Assembly: GCA_002087915.1 (NCBI GenBank)
Contig: LWDP01000035.1
Coordinates: 1-19,381, forward strand
DNA from: Enterospora canceri
Taxonomy: Eukaryota; Microsporidia; Enterocytozoonidae
Direction of reading: 5' to 3'
DNA: 19,381 bases
Shown one piece after another: positions 13,986-19,381 of the stretch; position 1 is the first letter of the stretch, and the number at the start of each line of letters is the position of its first letter. A program made the position numbers and the translations under genes. The notes beneath the pieces were generated by a model. It was given only the letters and a program-made list of their open reading frames with translations, did not search any database and was not told the DNA's origin.

Positions 13986-16118
13986 CTACCCCTCTATATC
14001 GTCGTCTATTACTCCACTGCTACCTGACATTGCCACTGTAAATGGTAGATTGATCCTCTGTGACTTGTCTATCTTTGCTGCACCAGTTGGTACGTGGTAG
14101 ACGTGGTTAGTTGCGTGTATGACGTCATCCCATACCACATCAGCAAACCACGGATGCCTCTTCAACTCGTCTGGCCCACCCTGCCCCAGTCTCATCATTG
14201 GATCCTTCTCAAGCAGCCTGGTCACGAAGTCACGTGCCTCAGGCGACATCTCTGCCTCGATCTTCACCTCGTGCTCACAGACGCACTTCGCCAGCTTCCT
14301 CATCGTCGGTGCTGCAAATGGCGGTCTCCTGTGAAACATCTCGTAGACCACCACTCCCAGTGCCCAGTAGTCGACGTCCCTCCTGTACCCCGTCTGCCTG
14401 AACAACTCAGGTGCCATCGTATCAGGGGTGCCACAGAATGTGAATGCAGTTGAATCAGCGTCCATCTCAGTCCGAGCCAGACCAAAGTCGCACAACTTGA
14501 TGTGCCCCGTCTTATCCAGCAAAATGTTGTCCAATTTGAGGTCTCTGTAGGCAATTCGATTCTGGTGGAGAACACAGAGGCCAATGACGATCTCACTGGC
14601 GTACTGCCTGATCTGCCTCTCTGGAACACGGCTGTTTCTCATGAAGTAGGTGAGGAGGTCGCCACCGCAGCAGAATTCGAGGCCGAAGAAGATGCGAGAT
14701 GCGTCCTGGTAGAAGAAGAGCAGTTTGTTGAGAAGGGGCGACTTGAAGGCGCCAACTGCGTCGAGGACGCGCTTCTCTGTCTCGACGCGCTTCTCGTCGA
14801 AGCACCCGGCCAGCGACTCCTTGTGCATGATTTTGAAGGCGACCTCTGTCTCTGTCTCCTTGTGGACGGCAAAGACGACCTTTGAGAAGGCGCCTTCTCC
14901 AACGAGTTTGATGAGGCTGAATTCGTCGATGCTCTTCACGTTCATCAGGTGGTCGCTGAGGAAGCGAGACGGATTCAGGAACGAGCTGAGCTGTGCTCGC
15001 AGCTCGCTGGTGATGCCGCAGGAGCGGAAGAGGAAGTCGCGGCAGTCGACGTGGAACTCGTAGCCGCAGGAGACGCATCGGAGCATCCTCGACGGCGCCT
15101 CGATGGCCCTGCCGCAGTGGTGGCAGAACTGGGCTGCCCTGGCCGCGAACTTGGTCGCCAGGTCGTGGGGGATGTTGAAGTTGGCGACGCAGGCAGTCGG
15201 CCGCGGTGGCGACCTGGTGGATGCGCGGCAGAAGAAGAAGAGGAAGTTGATGCATCGGCTGTGGACGGTGACGTGGCAGGCGGCGCAGCAGAAGGCGGCG
15301 CCGAAGAGGGCGATGGAGTCGACGCAGACGTTGCACCGCGTCGGCTCCATCAGCCGCCTTCGCTCGAGGACGTGGCCTCGTCTCGCAAGGCAGAGAATCC
15401 GCGCGTCCTTGCGGCAGATCCCCTCCTGCGACCGCAGTCCAATTCGCATTGCGACGTAGTTGAATCCCTGGAAGTCGAGTTCGTGCAGCTCGGATTCACC
15501 AGCAAAGTGCTCGCAGGGCACCTCCACAATTCCAAGGCGCCTCTTCTCCTCCTTCTCGTCCACCAGAACGAACTCGACGAAGCTGCTTTCGTCAAGGGCT
15601 ATTTCAGTCGGAAGGGGACGAGAGAGCAGAATGCGGCCGCGGCTCTTTCGGTCGACGTTGATTTCAATTTGGGTCGCAGTCACGCACGGATCCAGGTCGG
15701 ACGAGACGAACTCGACGAGGAGTGTCCCACTCGCACTCTCGTGCTCGGCTCGGTAGCACCGGAACTCGCTCTTCAGCAGCCGCCTCAGAAGCAGAATCTT
15801 CGATGACGCGTATCGGCGCATTGGTTCGATTGCATCGCTGATGGCATCGTCCACGACGGTGATCTTCCCGAAACTCATCAGAATCTCCTCCTCCTTCGCG
15901 ATGATGCTTTGGACGTCTGCTCGTGTCATCACGTCCTGGGTCGCAAGGAGTTTGGCTGGTCGAGGCGACTCGAGCTTCTCAACGCGTCGCTCGAGCGATG
16001 CTCGCACGTCGCCAGTCGCCTTCTGAAGGGTCTCCTTCAGTTTCGCTACCAATTTGGCTGTTTTACCGCTCTTGTTGTTCACATTGTTCATTTTGGTCAT
16101 TTTGTTGATTTTGGTCAT
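13986..16118 (-). CDS. PKC1: protein kinase C (Pkc1-like) with two C1 domains
   Basis: The 710-residue product has the fungal Pkc1 order: a helical HR1-like segment (about 15-70), a C2-like region (about 120-230), two C1 zinc domains (about 255-305 with H-x12-C-x2-C and a late C-x2-C-x4-H-x2-C; about 325-375 with FCHHCG and CVSCGYEFHVDC) and an AGC kinase domain (about 400-665). The kinase has GEGAFSKV, AFKIM, YRDLKLDN, DFGLA and the GTPDTMAPEL activation segment. The AGC C-terminal tail is short, and I cannot find the usual turn and hydrophobic phosphorylation motifs. In fungi Pkc1 works downstream of Rho1 in cell-wall integrity; that role here is inferred. The ATG at 16118 is used; an upstream TTG in frame is not a credible start. 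No C-run directly precedes the ATG. The body is markedly more GC-rich than its neighbours. Confidence 0.9.
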   Translation of the reverse strand: MTKINKMTKMNNVNNKSGKTAKLVAKLKETLQKATGDVRASLERRVEKLESPRPAKLLATQDVMTRADVQSIIAKEEEILMSFGKITVVDDAISDAIEPMRRYASSKILLLRRLLKSEFRCYRAEHESASGTLLVEFVSSDLDPCVTATQIEINVDRKSRGRILLSRPLPTEIALDESSFVEFVLVDEKEEKRRLGIVEVPCEHFAGESELHELDFQGFNYVAMRIGLRSQEGICRKDARILCLARRGHVLERRRLMEPTRCNVCVDSIALFGAAFCCAACHVTVHSRCINFLFFFCRASTRSPPRPTACVANFNIPHDLATKFAARAAQFCHHCGRAIEAPSRMLRCVSCGYEFHVDCRDFLFRSCGITSELRAQLSSFLNPSRFLSDHLMNVKSIDEFSLIKLVGEGAFSKVVFAVHKETETEVAFKIMHKESLAGCFDEKRVETEKRVLDAVGAFKSPLLNKLLFFYQDASRIFFGLEFCCGGDLLTYFMRNSRVPERQIRQYASEIVIGLCVLHQNRIAYRDLKLDNILLDKTGHIKLCDFGLARTEMDADSTAFTFCGTPDTMAPELFRQTGYRRDVDYWALGVVVYEMFHRRPPFAAPTMRKLAKCVCEHEVKIEAEMSPEARDFVTRLLEKDPMMRLGQGGPDELKRHPWFADVVWDDVIHATNHVYHVPTGAAKIDKSQRINLPFTVAMSGSSGVIDDDIEG

Positions 16119-16325
16119 TCTGTTGATTTCAAACAAAACAAACTGTTTAAGTGATTGTTTAGTTAGTTAGGGTGGTGGTGAGGGTGGTAGACTTACTACT
16201 GTTATTATCTTACTACTGTTAGACTTACTCTATTAGACTTACTACTGTTAGACTACTCTTATGACAATAATTAGTAGGGTCTGCTTCTACTACCCTATCC
16301 TATCCTACCCTTCTCTTTATCAATA
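16119..16325. repeat. low-complexity gap with CTTACTACTGTTA and TACCC-type repeats
   Basis: The gap between the kinase and MIS12 holds repeated CTTACTACTGTTA (near 16192, 16209 and 16237 with variants), AGTTAGTTAGGGTGG (16157-16175) and, at 16290-16315, CTACCCTATCCTATCC followed by TACCC. The last resembles the TACCC-rich sequence at the other end of the kinase gene. No ORF or structured RNA is apparent. Promoter elements of the kinase must lie here, but no C-run abuts its ATG; the nearest is CCACCCTAAC on the minus strand about 50 bases upstream. Confidence 0.55.
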
Positions 16326-16976
16326 TTAACCACTCTTTTGACTACCCCTGTTGATGCTCTTTGCAAGTGACTCCAGCACGTCTCTCTCACCAATAGCAGT
16401 CAGTCTCCTTCTTTCAGCCTGGTAGTACTCCTGTTTCATGTATTTATGCTCCATGAACTTCTTCAACTTCCTTACACTCGATCCACTACTGGGATTGAAC
16501 CTACCAAACTGCCCCAGGAGACTCTCGTAGTCTCGCTCAAACTCACCGTAGAGATCCATTCCGTCCTGTAATCGCCTACTGCTCTCCAGCAGACACAGCT
16601 GGCTGCCTCTCCTGTTTTCGAGTTTGATGAGCTCAACTCTTCCTTCGTGATAAATTCTTCTTCTTTTTTCAAGATTCTCCTTCAGAATCACCAGCTCAAC
16701 CATCTTCTCCTCCAAGTCAACGTCAACCACCTTGTCGCTTCTCCTTCTTTCCCACCTGAATCCAGCTGGAAAGACCAGCACATTCCTCAACACGAAGTTA
16801 CTGAAGAGAAAGAGGTTTCTACGAAACATCTCGTGCATCTTTGGTTTGAGGTGGGCGTACTGGCCATCCAATGACTCAATGAGGATCTTCTCTAACTCAT
16901 CCTGGAGTTCAATCGTAAATGAAACAGGCAGGAATCCAAAGTACTCAACTTCATCTGGTAAAATGTTACTAGGCAT
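16326..16976 (-). CDS. MIS12: Mis12/Mtw1 kinetochore protein
   Basis: Mis12/Mtw1 is a core subunit of the MIND complex that joins the inner kinetochore to the microtubule-binding KNL1 and Ndc80 complexes. The N-terminal Mis12 signature is visible: EYFGFLPVSFTIELQDELE, matching the family's 'e.fGFpP..f.ddv.n....', followed about 35 residues later by FSNFVLRNVLVFPAGF, matching 'f..ye.YvLrNif.iP...'. The remainder (about 85-205) is charged coiled coil, as expected. The length of 216 is slightly shorter than yeast Mtw1. TATAAACCCCCTAA precedes the ATG, a clean version of the window's start signal. The family is very divergent, so the call rests on the two N-terminal motifs and the overall layout. 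Confidence 0.78.
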   Translation of the reverse strand: MPSNILPDEVEYFGFLPVSFTIELQDELEKILIESLDGQYAHLKPKMHEMFRRNLFLFSNFVLRNVLVFPAGFRWERRRSDKVVDVDLEEKMVELVILKENLEKRRRIYHEGRVELIKLENRRGSQLCLLESSRRLQDGMDLYGEFERDYESLLGQFGRFNPSSGSSVRKLKKFMEHKYMKQEYYQAERRRLTAIGERDVLESLAKSINRGSQKSG

Positions 16977-17059
16977 TTAGGGGGTTTATAAGGGTGGTTA
17001 TTATAATTACTAGCAATGATGATTAGCTAGCAACTAACTGTTGTCACTAATTATTGCTA

Positions 17060-18523
17060 TTAACCCTTTGGCTTCCCACACATATCACACTGTGTAACAT
17101 AGGCCTCGTTGATGAATGTGCATGTGGAACACTCCCATTTCACCTGCCTGTGCTTCTCAAGCTGCGCAATGGTAACAAGAAACTCATCAGTTCCAAGAAT
17201 GGCATGGAACTGATCATTGTTGCCCTGGGCAACTGCCTGGAATATTCTGCTTGTTTTCTTGTAGAACTTGCTCAGACTCAGCAGAACAAACAGGTTCCTG
17301 TACTTCTCCATGTTGTGGTAGTCTCCATCAAAGTAGCCTGATAACTTGTCAAGTGAAATCAGAATGCGATCAAGTGTTCTATTTCCAAAGAGGGGACTCT
17401 TGTTGGAGTAGCCAACTTCACAGGTCACAAAGAAGTATTCGACTGGGACGTACGGGTCTGCCTTGGTTGATACATCCGTATTGTACTCATTTCTGTACAT
17501 GTAGAGCAGCTCTCGTTTCGATACATTCACAAAGGTGGTTGGATCTGTCGAGAGACCAACCAGTTTGGCGTCCATCACGGCGTGGAACTGCTTCGTGGGA
17601 AGGAAGCAGCTCATTTCGATCTGCTTCTCCCTGTCGGACGAGACCGAGACAAAGACGAGGTCGTCCCTGACTCCGCCTTTGCCTGAAATTGTTCGTGCCA
17701 TTTTGTGGAAGAAATCCAGCTCAAATGCACTCAAAATGACGTTGTTCTCGATCTTGTAGCTGTGCTGGACACCCTCCTTGAGAAACAAGTCCGTGTAAAT
17801 CAGCCCCAGAACAGCCAGCCCATCGTGGCCATCCATCAGCCCCAGTTCCTCGTATTTTTCCAGGCTGAATCCATCAGGGTAGTTTGCCTGTTCTGGGACA
17901 TAAATTAGCGAAACAACCCCCCTTTGTTTTCCGTCTACGGCCTTGTACTTCCCAATCAGGAGACCAAGTTGCTGGCGACCTGAGTTCTTCCACGCGTTTA
18001 CGAACGTCTCGACGTAGAAGGAGGTGTCAAACTCAACGTAGTCGACGCTCCTGTGGATCTGTGGAATCAGCGTGATTGCCTTGTCCATGCATTTCATGCA
18101 AACGACATTCACACCGTGGTCACCGCAAATCTGCTTCCTGTAGTCGTAGTCTGGCTCAGTCACGCCCTTGGCCTTGAGCATCTCCAAATAGGTCGCCTTG
18201 CTGAGATACTTCTCCCTCTTCTTCTTCTCCTCCTCTTCGTTCTGGATCTCCTCTACGGCACAGTTCAGGCACCTCTTCTCTTTCGGGTGGTTGCACAGGT
18301 TCGCCTTCACCTCGGTCTTCTCAATCTTCTCACTCACCACGTACAGTCTCATTCCCTGCACCAGTGGCTCACTGATTCCCATTTCATTCTTTCTCTCTTT
18401 GTCCTTGAATATTCGGCAATGAGTTATCTTCAACTCATTTTTGATTTTATCGATCAGACTCCCAGGATCAGTCGCCTGAAGTGGCAGTCTTCCCCATGGG
18501 CCGTAAACAAACACCTTCACCAT
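17060..18523 (-). CDS. NPL4: Npl4, Cdc48/p97 cofactor, with C-terminal NZF finger
   Basis: Npl4 with Ufd1 directs Cdc48/p97 to ubiquitylated clients in ER-associated degradation and other extraction steps. The domain order is that of animal Npl4: a ubiquitin-like N-terminal domain (about 1-75), the zinc region (about 75-165; Cys/His at LCNHPKEKRCLNC and ICGDHGVNVVCMKC), a long inactive MPN domain (about 165-445) and an NZF/RanBP2 finger at the end (WECSTCTF...TQCDMCGKPK, C-x2-C-x10-C-x2-C). The MPN segment has GLLIGKY and the AVLGLIYTD motif typical of Npl4. At 487 residues it is shorter than human NPLOC4 (608). Yeast Npl4 lacks the NZF, so its presence is notable. TTTTTTACCCCAA stands just before the ATG. 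Confidence 0.95.
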   Translation of the reverse strand: MVKVFVYGPWGRLPLQATDPGSLIDKIKNELKITHCRIFKDKERKNEMGISEPLVQGMRLYVVSEKIEKTEVKANLCNHPKEKRCLNCAVEEIQNEEEEKKKREKYLSKATYLEMLKAKGVTEPDYDYRKQICGDHGVNVVCMKCMDKAITLIPQIHRSVDYVEFDTSFYVETFVNAWKNSGRQQLGLLIGKYKAVDGKQRGVVSLIYVPEQANYPDGFSLEKYEELGLMDGHDGLAVLGLIYTDLFLKEGVQHSYKIENNVILSAFELDFFHKMARTISGKGGVRDDLVFVSVSSDREKQIEMSCFLPTKQFHAVMDAKLVGLSTDPTTFVNVSKRELLYMYRNEYNTDVSTKADPYVPVEYFFVTCEVGYSNKSPLFGNRTLDRILISLDKLSGYFDGDYHNMEKYRNLFVLLSLSKFYKKTSRIFQAVAQGNNDQFHAILGTDEFLVTIAQLEKHRQVKWECSTCTFINEAYVTQCDMCGKPKG

Positions 18524-18550
18524 TTGGGGTAAAAAAGAGTTATCGAATGT

Positions 18551-18877
18551 TTACGGCTGTTTCTTGATGTTGATTTGGTTGCTGTTTTGGACACTGATGA
18601 AACTGATGTTCACCAAGGCAGTTCCATTTGACACCCTCTGGGCTATCTTGGTCTGCTCTTCTGTGAGTTCAATCCTCAGGTTGGATAGTTTTTTGCTAAT
18701 TTCACTAATGCTGAGGATGGCTGCATCTATTGCTCCCACCATTCTGTCGTACTCGATGGAGGTGTAGTATTCCACCATCAGAGCACGCTTCACGAGCCTA
18801 TGCTCCTCCCTCTCGGCCGCCTCCAGCGCCCTCTTCAACTCAGCATTTTCCTTAGCCAACTTCCTGTTTCTATCCAT
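18551..18877 (-). CDS. unknown short coiled-coil protein, 108 residues
   Basis: I do not recognise this family. The product is helical throughout: residues about 3-40 are rich in Lys, Glu, Arg and Ala in heptad-like order, and residues about 45-85 form a second amphipathic helix ending in TEEQTKIAQRV. The C-terminal 25 residues are polar with Asn, Gln, Ser and Ile. There is no signal peptide or membrane span. The ATG at 18877 is chosen because it follows the upstream gene's stop by 22 bases; the frame stays open further upstream only by overlapping that gene. No C-run precedes the ATG. The stop is 27 bases from the NPL4 start. Confidence 0.6.
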   Translation of the reverse strand: MDRNRKLAKENAELKRALEAAEREEHRLVKRALMVEYYTSIEYDRMVGAIDAAILSISEISKKLSNLRIELTEEQTKIAQRVSNGTALVNISFISVQNSNQINIKKQP

Positions 18878-18899
18878 GTTTATGGCCTGGTATTTTATT

Positions 18900-19381
18900 T
18901 CAACCACTGTCCTGGCTACTGTTGTGCAAGTAGAAGGAGGCTGAATCAGTCGTATCCACTCCAACCATCTCGAGATCATCGGATGACTCTCCATCGCAGT
19001 ATGCGGTTACAGTCACCTTGAACTCCTTGCATTTTGTCATTGTTGGACTTCCAATCTGCCTCAGAATCCCAGATGCCACTTCTATGTTCGTCAGTGTCGT
19101 CACAACGTGTCTCCTCACTGAGAATATCGCTGCTTCCTGCTCACGCTGACACATTCTCATCATCGCACTCTGCAGTCTTCGTGGAATCCTCTCTCCACCT
19201 ACGACGTACTCCACGACCGTAACAGTCTCTGGCATTCCCTCTCTTCTGGTTATCCTGTACTCGTTGTACTCCTTGTTGGCTGTTATTGGCTTTCCATCTG
19301 CTCCGAAATCAACCAGAACCAACACGTGCTCCCTCACCAGTGTCACCCTCACCAGTGTCACCCTCACCAGTGTCACCCTCA
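18900..19381 (-). CDS. 5'-incomplete gene at the right edge, unknown (possibly FKBP-like)
   Basis: The frame is open to the window edge, so the true start is not visible. About 150 residues remain after the repeat. A VVEYVVGGERIPRRLQSAMM segment followed by M-x3-E and a hydrophobic strand resembles the 'l..Al..M..GE' turn of FKBP-type peptidyl-prolyl isomerase domains, but catalytic aromatic residues are not evident, so I would call it FKBP-like only tentatively. The last 25 residues are acidic and Ser rich. The upstream end consists of a 15-bp tandem repeat, translated as a repeated VRVTL-type pentapeptide, which ends in EHVLVLVDFG. The stop at 18900 is 22 bases from the next gene downstream. 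Confidence 0.55.
   Translation of the reverse strand, partial: RVTLVRVTLVRVTLVREHVLVLVDFGADGKPITANKEYNEYRITRREGMPETVTVVEYVVGGERIPRRLQSAMMRMCQREQEAAIFSVRRHVVTTLTNIEVASGILRQIGSPTMTKCKEFKVTVTAYCDGESSDDLEMVGVDTTDSASFYLHNSSQDSG
19331..19381. repeat. 15-bp tandem repeat running off the window edge
   Basis: The unit CCCTCACCAGTGTCA occurs three times without a mismatch (19331-19345, 19346-19360, 19361-19375) plus the first six bases of a fourth. It is within the open frame on the minus strand, so each copy adds five residues. Perfect identity suggests recent expansion, or a sequence or assembly end inside a longer array. Confidence 0.9.

Noticed and set aside
14949..15806. Long plus-strand ORF (285 codons) opposite the PKC-type kinase, and several more in that gene
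   Set aside because: They are antisense to a clearly conserved kinase with C1 domains; GC-rich coding DNA lacks stops in other frames. Their products are low-complexity Ala/Glu/Arg-rich with no family features.

Overview
The window looks like a stretch of a compact nuclear genome from a microsporidian (fungus-related obligate parasite). The sequence shows 16 protein genes and one structural RNA gene packed on both strands, gaps of mostly 7 to 60 bases, no convincing introns, and shortened versions of universal eukaryotic proteins. A run of C (occasionally G) after an A/T-rich stretch sits just upstream of most start codons; this matches the CCC-like/GGG-like start-proximal signal known from microsporidia. 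I cannot name the species.

Layout, left to right. The C-terminal end of an unknown gene (1-491, +) is followed 7 bases later by a Trm7/FTSJ1-type tRNA methyltransferase (499-1200, +), which carries an in-frame TGA exactly where the family has the Trp of its SAM-binding motif. Then come a p24/TMED cargo protein (1219-1824, -), a very divergent Arp8-like actin-fold protein with an inserted zinc finger (1856-2869, -), an unknown two-span membrane protein (2931-3833, +), SUMO (3852-4136, -), an unknown acidic protein (4170-4799, +) and the SSU-processome protein Sof1/DCAF13 (4822-6045, +).

The main find is at 6066-6277 on the minus strand: a roughly 210-nucleotide eukaryotic RNase P RNA. CR-I and CR-V are nearly identical to the human ones, and helices P1, P2, P3, P4 and P19 can be paired by eye. 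P3 is reduced to a simple hairpin. The gene lies in a gap that would otherwise be read as empty or as a spurious ORF.

The second half holds a small SNase-like protein (6340-6702, +), a membrane-anchored coiled-coil protein (6737-8437, -), an AT-rich gap, a small multi-span membrane protein (8785-9273, +), condensin SMC4 (9315-12359, +), ribosomal stalk protein P0 without its acidic tail (12393-13184, +), the KEOPS kinase Bud32 (13231-13803, -), a GC-rich PKC-type kinase flanked by TAGGGTA/TACCC-rich repeats (13986-16118, -), the kinetochore protein Mis12/Mtw1 (16326-16976, -), Npl4 with a C-terminal NZF finger (17060-18523, -), a short coiled-coil protein (18551-18877, -), and a gene that runs off the right edge through a 15-bp tandem repeat (18900-19381, -).

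Most genes are housekeeping: tRNA modification and processing (Trm7, Bud32, RNase P), ribosome synthesis and function (Sof1, P0), chromosome mechanics (SMC4, Mis12, Arp8-like), protein modification and turnover (SUMO, Npl4), secretion (p24) and signalling (PKC). The order shows no operon-like logic. The tRNA-related genes are scattered and the close packing most likely reflects genome compaction.
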